Origin: Roseobacter sp. MED193
Lineage (GTDB): Bacteria; Pseudomonadota; Alphaproteobacteria; Rhodobacterales; Rhodobacteraceae
Direction of reading: 5' to 3'
Length of the DNA: 64,000 nt
Assembly: GCF_000152965.1 (NCBI RefSeq)
Contig: NZ_CH902583.1
Coordinates: forward strand, 368,302 to 432,301
Both the position numbers and the translations under genes were made by a program. Of this stretch, positions 9,718 through 18,017 are shown piece by piece. Under the pieces are notes generated by a model. The model saw only the letters and a program-made list of their open reading frames with translations, had not been told where the DNA came from and did not search any database. Within the stretch, counting starts at the first letter, position 1. Every line of letters starts with the position of its first letter.

Positions 9718-10824
9718 CTAGCCGAAAACCCGCTCGTAGAACCAGTAGCTTCCAACCAGTGCGATGGTCACTGAGGCAGGAATAGCCACCCGACCACGAT
9801 ATTTTGGATGTTTGCCAAACCAATACCCAAGGGCGCCATAGGCCAAGGCGATCACCGTCAGTTGACCCAACTCAACCCCAACATTAAAGCCAAGCAAGGC
9901 TGGAATGACTTGGTCCTGCGGCAGACCGAACTCCCCCAGTACCGAGGCGAAGCCAAGCCCATGCAGCAGCCCAAAGGCAAACACCACCACAGGGCGCCAA
10001 AGGTGTAGGCGACGGGAGAAAATATTCTCTACCGCGACAAAAACAATCGAGGCAGCAATCAACGGCTCTACCAGGGCGGCATTCACAGTGACCACCCCCA
10101 ATGCTCCCAGGCCCAGGGTGATGCTATGAGCCACCGTAAAGGTGGTCACCTGCCACAAGAGTGGCGCCAACCGGGTGCTAAGGAAGAACAGCCCCAGGAC
10201 GAATAGAATATGATCCAAGCCCTTGGGCAGGATGTGATCGAACCCGACGGGAAGGTAGCTTTGAAACACCTCCCATGAGCTTTGCACAGCACCTCCCTTT
10301 AGGCCGATAGCCGGAGAGCGCCCTCCTCCCAAGAGGTAGCCTGTGTAGGGTTGCGGTACGCCATTCTGGCGCAACACCACCGCCCCAGATCGGTCTGGCC
10401 AGGCGAGACGCAGATAGAGCGCGGTCTCGGGCAGCGCCCCCGTCAACTCCAACACTGAACTCCGCGGCAGGCTGGCATCACCAACGGGCGGAATTGTTAT
10501 CTTTTCTAGCTTTAGGGGCACAGGGCCGCCCGCCTCAACCTGTACCTCCTCAAGCCAGTCTTCGACAAACAGGCGCACCATGGGGTCCAGCTCACTTTGG
10601 GACATCTGGCGTAACAGGTCGTAGTCGGCAGAACGGGCGCTGCTATCGGTATCACTGCGCTCATCCAGGTCAATTCCGGCGACAAAAGCCTCGACATTCA
10701 TCTGCAAGCTCAGTGCCAACTGGCCATTAGAAACTTCGAAATCGGCAATCGTCGGCGTGACCTCATGAGCACGCCCTGAAAGGGGAAGCCACAGCAGGAG
10801 GCTTGACACCAAAGAAAGGATCAT
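9718..10824 (-). CDS. HupE/UreJ family membrane protein
   Basis: 368 residues from the ATG at 10824. A signal peptide (MILSLVSSLLLWLPLSGRA) is followed by a periplasmic domain starting HEVTPTIADF and extending to about residue 175, and then six or so membrane helices. The helices carry FDHILPKGLDHILFVLGL, VAHSITLGLG and FGLLHGLGFASVLGEFG, His-rich motifs of the HupE/UreJ_2 family. Characterised HupE proteins import nickel; here the metal is unknown. A TTG start at 10866 would add 14 residues but overlap the divergent gene and weaken the signal peptide. It pairs divergently with a DUF4198-type gene, which supports a joint metal-handling role. Confidence 0.85.
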   Translation of the reverse strand: MILSLVSSLLLWLPLSGRAHEVTPTIADFEVSNGQLALSLQMNVEAFVAGIDLDERSDTDSSARSADYDLLRQMSQSELDPMVRLFVEDWLEEVQVEAGGPVPLKLEKITIPPVGDASLPRSSVLELTGALPETALYLRLAWPDRSGAVVLRQNGVPQPYTGYLLGGGRSPAIGLKGGAVQSSWEVFQSYLPVGFDHILPKGLDHILFVLGLFFLSTRLAPLLWQVTTFTVAHSITLGLGALGVVTVNAALVEPLIAASIVFVAVENIFSRRLHLWRPVVVFAFGLLHGLGFASVLGEFGLPQDQVIPALLGFNVGVELGQLTVIALAYGALGYWFGKHPKYRGRVAIPASVTIALVGSYWFYERVFG

Positions 10825-10858
10825 CACCCTGAGGCAACCTAATTTAGAAGTCACAGAT

Positions 10859-11692
10859 ATGCTCAACCTTTTGTTCCGCCCTTTTGTTTTCCTGCATTTC
10901 TGCCTTGCTTCCCTATTGGTGCCTGTGCAACCGGCGCTCTCCCACGAGTTTTGGATTGAGCCAGAAAAATATCAAGTAGATTCCGACGGCTCGCTTAAGG
11001 CCGGACTGAGAAACGGCCAGCTGTTCAAAGGCGCCCGCCTGCCCTATTTCAACCACCGTATTCGCCGCTTTGAAACCGTCCAGAATGACAATGTCACCCC
11101 CTATGCGGGCCGAATGGGTGATATGCCTGCCCTGGTCATCGAGAACCTGACCTCGGGGTTGTTGGTCGCGCTGCATGAAACCACCCCCGATCTGATCACC
11201 TATGAAAACTGGGAGAAATTTGCCAGTTTTGCCCAGACCCAGGGGTTTGACGACATCCAAAACAGACATAATGCGCGTGGTCTGCCTAAGAGCAATTTTG
11301 GAGAACATTACACCCGCCACGCCAAGCTGCTGGTTTCAGTCGATCACGGGGAAGGCTCAGACCGTGCCTTTGGGCTGGAGACTGAGTTTGTAGCTTTGCA
11401 GAATCCCTACACTCTCGCGGTGCCTGAAGCTGACTCCCCTGCATTATTGCCGGTACAACTGTATTACAAAGGTCAGCCAAGACCTCATGCCCAGGTGGAG
11501 GTTTTTGAACGCAGCCCCAACGACACAGTGCAAAGACGCCTGTTGCGCACCGATGCAACCGGGATTGTTCCAATCCCTGTGCGCGCCCAGCACCGCTACC
11601 TCCTGAATTCCGTGGTGCTGCGCCCCCTAGAGGACAACGCGAATGCAGTTTGGGAAACGCTCTGGGCCTCGTTGGTTTTTGCTATTCCATAG
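10859..11692 (+). CDS. periplasmic DUF4198-type protein
   Basis: 277 residues. Signal peptide to ...QPALS, then HEFWIEPEKYQVDSDG, the usual opening of DUF4198 proteins, several of which sit beside nickel or cobalt transporters (NikK-like). The C-terminal part (LPVQLYYKGQPRPHAQVEVF) forms the expected beta-sandwich strands, ending WETLWASLVFAIP. Function is inferred: a periplasmic metal-binding partner of the HupE-type protein divergent to it. Only 34 bp separate the two start codons, so the promoter of each must lie in the other's leader or coding region. Confidence 0.8.
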   Translation: MLNLLFRPFVFLHFCLASLLVPVQPALSHEFWIEPEKYQVDSDGSLKAGLRNGQLFKGARLPYFNHRIRRFETVQNDNVTPYAGRMGDMPALVIENLTSGLLVALHETTPDLITYENWEKFASFAQTQGFDDIQNRHNARGLPKSNFGEHYTRHAKLLVSVDHGEGSDRAFGLETEFVALQNPYTLAVPEADSPALLPVQLYYKGQPRPHAQVEVFERSPNDTVQRRLLRTDATGIVPIPVRAQHRYLLNSVVLRPLEDNANAVWETLWASLVFAIP

Positions 11693-11767
11693 ACCCAGAG
11701 GAAGCCAATCATTGCGTTTTTCCGCTTGCCGCTTGCGAGGCACGATAAAAGGCGCAATAGAGTTGCC

Positions 11768-12709
11768 ATGACACAAGAGAAGCCCACCGCCACAAGCGCC
11801 TCGACTGAGGTCTCCCCGCAAGTCCTTTGCATCGGATCCGTTCTATGGGACATCATTGGCCGCAGTCCGGCTGAAATGCGCAGGGGATCGGATGTGCCTG
11901 GACGCATCACCCGTCTTCCGGGCGGCGTGGCAATGAATATTGCCATGACTCTGGCACGTTTTGGGCTCAAACCCGATCTCTTGAGCGCGGTCGGGCGCGA
12001 CCCCGAGGGAACCGAACTGATCGCTGCCTGCGCCCGTCTGGGCTGCGGCACTGCGCATCTATACCGCTCCGAAGATCTCCCCACCGATCGTTACATGGCC
12101 GTGGAAGGGGGCAACGGGCTGATCGCGGCGATCGCCGATGCCCATTCGCTGGAGGCCGCCGGCGAAAAGATTCTGCGCCCATTAATCGATGGCACCCTTG
12201 GCTCGCGCCAAGCACCCTATGAGGGCGCAATCGCCCTGGATGGCAATCTGACCCTGTCTTTACTGGGTGATATCGCCACTGATCCCGCCTTTGCCAAGGC
12301 TCATCTGCATGTGGCGCCGGCCTCACCAGGCAAGGCGGAACGGCTGCGGCCCTTTTTGACTGCCACCCGTGGGACACTATATGTCAACCTCGAAGAGGCA
12401 GGCTTGCTCTGCCAGGATACCTTTACCAATAGCGAAACAGCAGCGAAGGCACTGATTGCCCGCGGCGCGGCGCGTGTTTTGGTAACTGATGGTGGGGCCT
12501 CTGCCAGCGAAGCCTGTATTTCCAGCGGAGTAGATGCGGTGATAACCCAGCAGCCACCACGGGTCACCGTGGCCCGCGTCACTGGCGCTGGCGATACCTT
12601 TATGGCCGCCCATATCGCCGCTGAAGCGCGCGGCGAAAATCGACAATCGGCTCTGGCCGCCGCCCTGCAGGCCGCAGCCAATTATGTTTCAGGAGAACCC
12701 CCACTGTGA
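11768..12709 (+). CDS. psuK: PfkB-family kinase, probable pseudouridine kinase
   Basis: 313 residues. PfkB hallmarks are the N-terminal LPGGVAMNIAMTLARFG and the C-terminal VTGAGDTFMAAHIA, whose Asp is the catalytic base. The gene overlaps psuG by four bases (GTGA), so it most likely phosphorylates pseudouridine to pseudouridine 5'-phosphate for PsuG to cleave. The ATG at 11768 was chosen because the upstream in-frame extension is not family-like. Sequence alone cannot exclude another nucleoside or sugar; the pairing is the main support for the specific call. Confidence 0.88.
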   Translation: MTQEKPTATSASTEVSPQVLCIGSVLWDIIGRSPAEMRRGSDVPGRITRLPGGVAMNIAMTLARFGLKPDLLSAVGRDPEGTELIAACARLGCGTAHLYRSEDLPTDRYMAVEGGNGLIAAIADAHSLEAAGEKILRPLIDGTLGSRQAPYEGAIALDGNLTLSLLGDIATDPAFAKAHLHVAPASPGKAERLRPFLTATRGTLYVNLEEAGLLCQDTFTNSETAAKALIARGAARVLVTDGGASASEACISSGVDAVITQQPPRVTVARVTGAGDTFMAAHIAAEARGENRQSALAAALQAAANYVSGEPPL

Positions 12710-13620
12710 TCGACATCCAATACTCGGCAGAGGTCAGCGCCGCCAAAGAGACAGGCAGCGCTCTTGTCGCCCTGGAAAGCACCATCATCACCCACGGCAT
12801 GCCCTTCCCACAGAATGTTGAAGTGGCCGCGCAGGTGGAGCAGGATATCCGCGATGCAGGCGCCACTCCGGCCACCATCGCGGTGATGGAGGGCATCCTA
12901 CATGTTGGGCTCGAACCAGATCAGCTCCAGGCGCTGGGCCAAGCCCAAGGCGTTGCCAAAGTGTCACGCGCAGATATGCCAGCCTGTATCGCCATGGGAA
13001 AAACCGGTGCCACCACCGTGGCCGCCACCATGATCGCCGCGCGGCTTGCCGGGATTTCAGTCTTTGCCACCGGCGGCATCGGCGGCGTCCACAAGGGCGC
13101 CGAAACCAGCTTTGATATTTCCGCTGACCTTAGGGAACTGGCGCAAACACCAGTGACCGTAGTGGCCGCCGGCGCGAAGGCCATTCTGGACATCCCCAAA
13201 ACCCTAGAAATTCTTGAAACCCAGGGGGTTCCGGTCATCTCTTATGGTCAGGACAGCTTCCCGGCCTTTTGGTCAGCTCAGTCTGAGCTGACCTCTCCTC
13301 TGCGCATGGACAAGGCCAGTGACATTGCCCGCGCCCAATTCACCCGCAGCGCCATGGGCCTGCCAGGTGGCCAGTTGATTGCAAACCCTATTCCGCAAGA
13401 ATCCGAAATTGCAGCTGAAGTTCTTGCTCCGGTGATCGCCCAAGCCCAAAGCGAAGCCGATGCACAGGGAGTCAGCGGCAAAGATGTGACACCCTTCCTG
13501 CTGAAACGCATTTTTGAACTCACTGAAGGGCGCTCGCTCACCGCAAATATCGCTTTGGTGCGCAATAATGCGCGGCTTGCTGCGGAAATTGCCAAAGAAA
13601 TGGCTGCTCTTAACTCTTGA
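12706..13620 (+). CDS. psuG: pseudouridine-5'-phosphate glycosidase
   Basis: 304 residues, GTG start overlapping the psuK stop. It reversibly splits pseudouridine 5'-phosphate into uracil and ribose 5-phosphate, an unusual C-C glycosidic cleavage. Family motifs: ALESTIITHGMPFPQNVE near the N-terminus, FATGGIGGVHKGAE, and VVAAGAKAILDIPKTLE holding the Lys equivalent to the catalytic Lys166 of E. coli. The C-terminal NIALVRNNARLAAEIA is also conserved. Together with psuK it forms a complete intracellular pathway; no dedicated transporter is adjacent. Confidence 0.96.
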   Translation: MIDIQYSAEVSAAKETGSALVALESTIITHGMPFPQNVEVAAQVEQDIRDAGATPATIAVMEGILHVGLEPDQLQALGQAQGVAKVSRADMPACIAMGKTGATTVAATMIAARLAGISVFATGGIGGVHKGAETSFDISADLRELAQTPVTVVAAGAKAILDIPKTLEILETQGVPVISYGQDSFPAFWSAQSELTSPLRMDKASDIARAQFTRSAMGLPGGQLIANPIPQESEIAAEVLAPVIAQAQSEADAQGVSGKDVTPFLLKRIFELTEGRSLTANIALVRNNARLAAEIAKEMAALNS

Positions 13621-13719
13621 GTGACTTTCCTTTGACTCTGGCATTGCCGATGGCGCGATCAGTACCTAGGTTCTGGCTAACGCAATGGACGTGATTGTCC
13701 TCATACCTGATTGAACCCG

Positions 13720-14415
13720 ATGACCACACCCTTCGACGAAGACCCTGTTCGCCACCGTCCCGGTCTGTTTGCGCGGCTGCGCTCTTCTTTCTTTACTGGG
13801 ATTGTGGTCATCGCACCGGTTGGGCTGACCATCTGGCTGCTCTGGACCGTGGTCGGCTGGGTTGACTCCGTGGTTTTACCTCTGGTGCCGCACACGATCT
13901 CCCCTGAACAATACATCGGCATCAATCTGCGCGGTATCGGGCTGATTTTCTTTTTGCTTTTCACCATTGTCATCGGTTGGATCGCCAAGGGGATCATTGG
14001 TCGCTCGCTGATCGGTTTTGCCGAAAACCTGGTCAACCGGATGCCTGTGGTGCGTACGATCTATTCTGGCATCAAACAGATCTCGGAAACGGTCTTTGCC
14101 CAGTCTGAACGGAGTTTTGAGAAAGCCTGCCTGATCCAATATCCCCGCCGGGGCATATGGGCCATCGGGTTTATTTCCACAACGGCCAAAGGCGAGGTCT
14201 CTGCACATGCCAACACCGGCAGTGCTTTGATGAGCGTTTTTCTTCCCACAACGCCAAATCCAACCTCAGGCTTTTTGCTCTTTGTGCCCCAGGATGATGT
14301 CATCGAATTGGACATGAGCGTTGAAGACGCTGCCAAATTGGTTATTTCAGCCGGGCTGGTCTATCCCAACCCCAGGGATCCCAGTACTCCTGAGCAGACA
14401 GACGCCGCATCCTAA
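13720..14415 (+). CDS. DUF502 family membrane protein
   Basis: 231 residues. Two strong membrane helices (about residues 24-48 and 68-90) are followed by the family block NRMPVVRTIYSGIKQISETV and a C-terminal soluble domain with PRRGIWAIGFIS and LPTTPNPTSGFLL. This is the DUF502 family, also found in plants as LIKE-COV proteins; the bacterial function is not established. The ATG at 13720 was picked over a TTG nine bases earlier. It is followed by a shared bidirectional terminator. Confidence 0.9.
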   Translation: MTTPFDEDPVRHRPGLFARLRSSFFTGIVVIAPVGLTIWLLWTVVGWVDSVVLPLVPHTISPEQYIGINLRGIGLIFFLLFTIVIGWIAKGIIGRSLIGFAENLVNRMPVVRTIYSGIKQISETVFAQSERSFEKACLIQYPRRGIWAIGFISTTAKGEVSAHANTGSALMSVFLPTTPNPTSGFLLFVPQDDVIELDMSVEDAAKLVISAGLVYPNPRDPSTPEQTDAAS

Positions 14416-14443
14416 GGATTGTGAGCCCTACACGAACACAAAC

Positions 14444-14480
14444 AAAAAAGGGAAGGCGCTGGGCCTTCCCTTTTATTTTG
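14444..14480. terminator. bidirectional terminator between convergent genes
   Basis: AAAAGGGAAGGC (14446-14457) pairs exactly with GCCTTCCCTTTT (14463-14474). The plus-strand tail is TTTTATTTT; the minus-strand tail is TTTTTTGTTTG. It serves the DUF502 gene and bdhA. Confidence 0.9.
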
Positions 14481-14506
14481 TTCCGAGAGCAACTTCCTGA
14501 GATAAG

Positions 14507-15280
14507 TTAAAGCGCGGTCCAGCCACCATCGACGCTCAGTGTGGTGCCAGTAATTTGTGCGGCAGCATCCGAGCAGAAAAACACAGTGGACCCGCCCAGT
14601 TGTTCTACAGTGGCGAATTCGCGTGAGGGCTGGCGCTCCAACATCACCTGTTTGATCACCTCTTCGCGCGACATATTGTACTTCTCCATGGTATCCGGGA
14701 TCTGCGCCTCCACCAGCGGGGTCAAAACATAACCCGGGCAAATAGCATTGCAGGTAATCGGCTCTTCTGCGGTTTCCAGGGCAACGGTCTTTGTCAGACC
14801 AACCACGCCATGTTTCGCCGCGACATAGGCCGATTTAAAAGGCGAAGCCGTCAACCCATGGGCGGAGGCAATGTTCACCACGCGGCCCCAGCCAGCTGCC
14901 CGCATCATAGGCAGCGCCACAGCTGTGGTATGAAATGCAGAGCTGAGATTGATCGCCAAAATGGCATCCCAGGTCTCTGCTGGGAATTCATCCACTGGGG
15001 CGACATGCTGAATGCCGGCGTTATTGACCAAGATATCGCAGCGCCCAGCCTCTTGGATCAATCCTCTGCAAGCTTCGCCTTTCGACATGTCGGCCTGAAT
15101 GTATCGTGCCCCGACGCCAAACTCCTGCGCGATCTTGGATGCCAGTTCATGGTCCTCATCCCGGTTGGTAAAAGAGTTCAACACAACATCCGCCCCGGCC
15201 CGCGCCAATTCGCGAGCAATCCCAAGACCAATGCCCGAGTTGGATCCCGTGATCACAGCGGTTTTTCCCTGGAGCGTCAT
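14507..15280 (-). CDS. bdhA: 3-hydroxybutyrate dehydrogenase
   Basis: 257 residues, classical short-chain dehydrogenase. The Rossmann start is TGSNSGIGLGIARELA, with NNAG, the catalytic Ser in VNIASAHG and the YVAAK Tyr/Lys pair; the C-terminus SVDGGWTAL is typical. The segment LVEAQIPDTMEKYNMSREEV is characteristic of the bacterial D-3-hydroxybutyrate dehydrogenase group, which oxidises 3-hydroxybutyrate to acetoacetate with NAD and feeds on stored polyhydroxybutyrate. The ATG at 15280 has AAGGAA upstream. Upstream on the same strand lies a candidate small RNA. Confidence 0.92.
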   Translation of the reverse strand: MTLQGKTAVITGSNSGIGLGIARELARAGADVVLNSFTNRDEDHELASKIAQEFGVGARYIQADMSKGEACRGLIQEAGRCDILVNNAGIQHVAPVDEFPAETWDAILAINLSSAFHTTAVALPMMRAAGWGRVVNIASAHGLTASPFKSAYVAAKHGVVGLTKTVALETAEEPITCNAICPGYVLTPLVEAQIPDTMEKYNMSREEVIKQVMLERQPSREFATVEQLGGSTVFFCSDAAAQITGTTLSVDGGWTAL

Positions 15281-15473
15281 CTGTTGTTCCTTTTCTGAAA
15301 GCTGAGCAGTTTTACCGGTCCTTCTTGCCACGCAACCAAGGCAAAGGAAACGCGTAGGACTACGTAGCCTTAAACCCTGACATCCCAACGCCTAGGGCCG
15401 GACGGCTGGGGTCAAACGACCGTCAAAAAGCGCAGGATTTCGCCGAATAACAAAAGGAAAAGCTCGAAAAGCC

Positions 15474-15501
15474 AAAAAAAACGCCCGCGCAAGGCGGGCG
15501 T
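15474..15501 (-). terminator. intrinsic terminator of the candidate sRNA
   Basis: Perfect 8-bp GC-rich stem with a five-base loop followed on the minus strand by at least seven Ts. The plus-strand side has no T-run, so the direction is clear. Confidence 0.85.
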
Positions 15502-15549
15502 AAAGTTATTGAGGCAGGTTTCATACAGGCAAGAAACCTATCGAGCAGT
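15474..15549 (-). ncRNA. candidate small RNA, about 76 nt
   Basis: On the minus strand a TTGGAT / 17-bp spacer / TATAAA promoter (15584-15556) is followed, from about 15549, by two tandem hairpins. AGGTTTC/GAAACCT (15516-15539) has a 10-base loop, and ACGCCCGC/GCGGGCGT (15481-15501) ends in a run of at least seven Ts (15480-15474). That is the layout of an Hfq-type trans-acting sRNA, and hfq itself is present at 36.3 kb. No start codon with a sensible reading frame lies inside. It could alternatively be an attenuated 5' leader of bdhA, whose start is 194 bases downstream. The transcript ends are predicted, not observed. Confidence 0.55.
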
Positions 15550-15555
15550 GACTTC

Positions 15556-15584
15556 TTTATACGCAATTATGTCCGTTCATCCAA
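15556..15584 (-). promoter_or_regulatory. predicted promoter of the candidate sRNA
   Basis: Minus-strand TTGGAT (15584-15579) and TATAAA (15561-15556) are separated by 17 bp. The -10 matches five of six consensus bases; the -35 is weak. Placement before two hairpins and a terminator supports it. Confidence 0.45.
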
Positions 15585-15664
15585 GCTAAAAGTTTTAAAT
15601 GACCCTCAGAGCTCTGTAAGGTATAGAGCCAGTAAAATAAGGGCAGTAGGGGATTGTTGCCAAA

Positions 15665-17482
15665 GTGAAGCAAGATTTTTTCCAAAAACTTAAAGTTGCA
15701 AGCTCTGGAATCCTGCTGATTTGCAGCACTGCCCCCTTAGCTGCAGAATCATCACATGGCATAGCTATGTATGGAGACCCCGCCCTACCACAGGATTTTG
15801 TGTCTCTTCCCTATGCAAACCCCAATGCGCCAAAGGGTGGAAGACTGGTGGTGGGCAACACTGGCGGGTTTGATACCCTCAATCCCTTTGCTCAAAAAGG
15901 CACCCCGCCCTGGCAGTTGAGGTTCTGGGGATATGAAAGCCTGATGGGGCGATCTTGGGACGAAGCTTTCACTCTTTACGGGCTGTTGGCCGAATCAGTT
16001 GAAGTACCCGAGGACCGATCTTGGGTTGAATTCAGCCTCAGACCAGAGGCGAAATTCTCCGATGGCAGCCCCGTCACAGTCGAGGATGTCATCTGGTCCT
16101 ACAAGACACTAGGTACCGAAGGGCATCTACGGTATCGCGGCTTTTGGAAGAAAATTTCTGAGATCCGGCAGACCGGTCCGCGCAGCCTGCGCATTAGCTT
16201 TAATGTGGAAGACAGAGAACTCGCTTTGATTGCAGGGCTGCGCCCAATTTTGCAAAAATCGCAATGGCAGGACAAAGATTTTGCCGCCTCAGGCCTAACG
16301 GAGGCCCCAATTGGAACTGGGCCCTATGTGGTCGATAGTTTTGAGGCCGGGCGCCAAATTACATTAAAACGCAATCCCGAATATTGGGGCAAAGATTTAC
16401 CCTTTCGGGTTGGAACGCAAAACTTTGACGAGTTGCGAATTGATTTCTTCGGCGATCAAACCGTTTTGTTCGAAGCTTTCAAAGCCGGAGAGCTGAGCAG
16501 CTATCGAGAATTTAACGCCGACAAATGGGCAAGTGCCTATGGCTTCGCCGCGGTTGCAGATGGCCGGGTGGTCAAGAGTGAGATCCCACACAAGCGCCCC
16601 TCTGGCATGACCGGGCTTGCCATCAACACCCGCCGCGCACCTCTGGACGATTGGCGGGTCCGTGAGGCGCTTTTGCTTGCCTTCAACTTTGAGTATATCA
16701 ACGAGACAATTACCGGCAGTGCCCAGCCCCGTATCAGCTCGTATTTTTCCAACTCTCATCTGGGGTTTCTGCCTGGTCCGGCAACGGGCAAGGTTGCCCA
16801 ATACCTGATGCCTTTTGCCGAGGAGCTGCCACCTGGCACGCTGGAAGGGTACGCCCTGCCACAAAGCGATGGGACAAAACGCAACCGCAAGAACCTGCGC
16901 AAAGCCATGGCGCTTCTGGAAGAGGCAGGTCTCACGGTGGAAGATGGCAGCCTGCGCGATGCGACAGGAAGAAAGATCGCCTTCAACGTATTGTTGCGTC
17001 AGGGCGATACCGAAATGAAAACCGTGGTTGAAATCTATGCCCGTGCGCTGGAGCGGCTTGGGATCACGCTCACACCGGAACCTGTCGATAATGCGCAATA
17101 CGTGGGCCGACAAAGCAGTTTTGACTTTGATCTCACAAAGGTGCGTCGCGAGCTTTCTCTTAGCCCCGGCAACGAGCAAAGGCTGTATTGGGGCTCAGCA
17201 GGGGCCCAGCAACCCGGTAGCCGAAATCTGATGGGCGTCACCGAGCCTGCAGTTGATGCAATGATTGACAAGATGCTTAATGTCGAAGCTTCAGAGGATT
17301 TCGTCGCCGCAACCCGCGCGCTGGATCGTGTCTTAACTGCGGGACGTTATGTCATCCCGATCTGGTCCTTTGACAAAGGACGCATTGCTCACGCCCGCGA
17401 ATTGCAATTCCCCGATACTCTACCCATTTATGGTGATCGCACCGGGTTTATGCCGGATGTTTGGTGGTACCAGGAAGATTAA
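15665..17482 (+). CDS. periplasmic oligopeptide-binding protein (family 5, YejA-like)
   Basis: 605 residues, GTG start, with an N-terminal signal peptide ending near STAPLAAES. The mature protein begins with the YejA-type segment HGIAMYGDPALPQDF and PNAPKGGRLVVGNTGGFDTL, then SDGSPVTVEDVIWSYKTL of the family 5 solute-binding fold. Such proteins deliver peptides or related compounds to an ABC importer. No permease or ATPase gene is adjacent, so its transporter partners must be encoded elsewhere. It is read alone, downstream of a long intergenic region, and the following gene is unrelated. Confidence 0.88.
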   Translation: MKQDFFQKLKVASSGILLICSTAPLAAESSHGIAMYGDPALPQDFVSLPYANPNAPKGGRLVVGNTGGFDTLNPFAQKGTPPWQLRFWGYESLMGRSWDEAFTLYGLLAESVEVPEDRSWVEFSLRPEAKFSDGSPVTVEDVIWSYKTLGTEGHLRYRGFWKKISEIRQTGPRSLRISFNVEDRELALIAGLRPILQKSQWQDKDFAASGLTEAPIGTGPYVVDSFEAGRQITLKRNPEYWGKDLPFRVGTQNFDELRIDFFGDQTVLFEAFKAGELSSYREFNADKWASAYGFAAVADGRVVKSEIPHKRPSGMTGLAINTRRAPLDDWRVREALLLAFNFEYINETITGSAQPRISSYFSNSHLGFLPGPATGKVAQYLMPFAEELPPGTLEGYALPQSDGTKRNRKNLRKAMALLEEAGLTVEDGSLRDATGRKIAFNVLLRQGDTEMKTVVEIYARALERLGITLTPEPVDNAQYVGRQSSFDFDLTKVRRELSLSPGNEQRLYWGSAGAQQPGSRNLMGVTEPAVDAMIDKMLNVEASEDFVAATRALDRVLTAGRYVIPIWSFDKGRIAHARELQFPDTLPIYGDRTGFMPDVWWYQED

Positions 17483-17650
17483 ACCGCCGCCCCCTTGTGC
17501 AGGAATAGAATTGGCTAATGGCAGGTCTAACTCCACCGGAGTTGGCCTCTTAACGCCTGTATCAGGACGACAGAACTCCCGCGTTTCTTTTTTTGCCATT
17601 TTTGCTATAGTGCCCAGAGTAAAGTGGTATTTGTTTCAAAAGGGGCATCA

Positions 17651-17884
17651 ATGATGACAGTTCGTCCTTCCCCGCTGTGCTGGAAGGCCATGTACCCTCG
17701 GGCTAAGCAGCGGTTTCCACATTTACAGCGTGAAACAGTCCTCAGTCTAGAGCAGGACTGGGAAGCCTTTGTGAGATACCTTGCAACCAGTCACCAACTT
17801 ACCCTGCAAGAAGCCCATGAAGAGGTTGAAGATTTTCTCTTTACCGAAAGCCTACATGCGGAGCTTGAAACAGACCCAGCCTAG
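17651..17884 (+). CDS. small hypothetical acidic protein
   Basis: 77 residues from the first of two adjacent ATGs (17651, 17654), with AAAAGGGG just upstream and a TATAGT hexamer about 40 bases further back. The product is rich in Glu and Leu and probably helical (EAHEEVEDFLFTESLHAELE), with no membrane segment or known motif. I do not recognise a family. Codon use looks like its neighbours and the ribosome-binding site is good, so it is probably a real gene. Confidence 0.55.
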   Translation: MMTVRPSPLCWKAMYPRAKQRFPHLQRETVLSLEQDWEAFVRYLATSHQLTLQEAHEEVEDFLFTESLHAELETDPA

Positions 17885-18017
17885 GTGTCATGCTGAATTT
17901 GAGCGCGGACCCAGGCGTCCACTGAACAGTGTTTGGGTGCGGTTCACGCGCGAAAGTGCGATGCAAGCTGAGCTCCGTCTTCAATAATGAAATCAGAGAA
18001 GCCGAAGAACAGGCGCT

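Larger units (their letters stand above)
15281..15664. other. 384-bp intergenic region between bdhA and the peptide-binding protein gene
   Basis: No protein-coding gene is supported here. It holds the bdhA leader (minus), a candidate minus-strand small RNA with its own promoter and terminator (15474-15584), and presumably the promoter of the plus-strand solute-binding protein gene near 15620-15655, where AT-rich TATAGA- and TAAAAT-like hexamers occur. Confidence 0.6.

Noticed and set aside
16397-17179. 260-codon frame antisense to the peptide-binding protein gene
   Set aside because: Shadow frame inside a well-supported gene; no RBS or domain.
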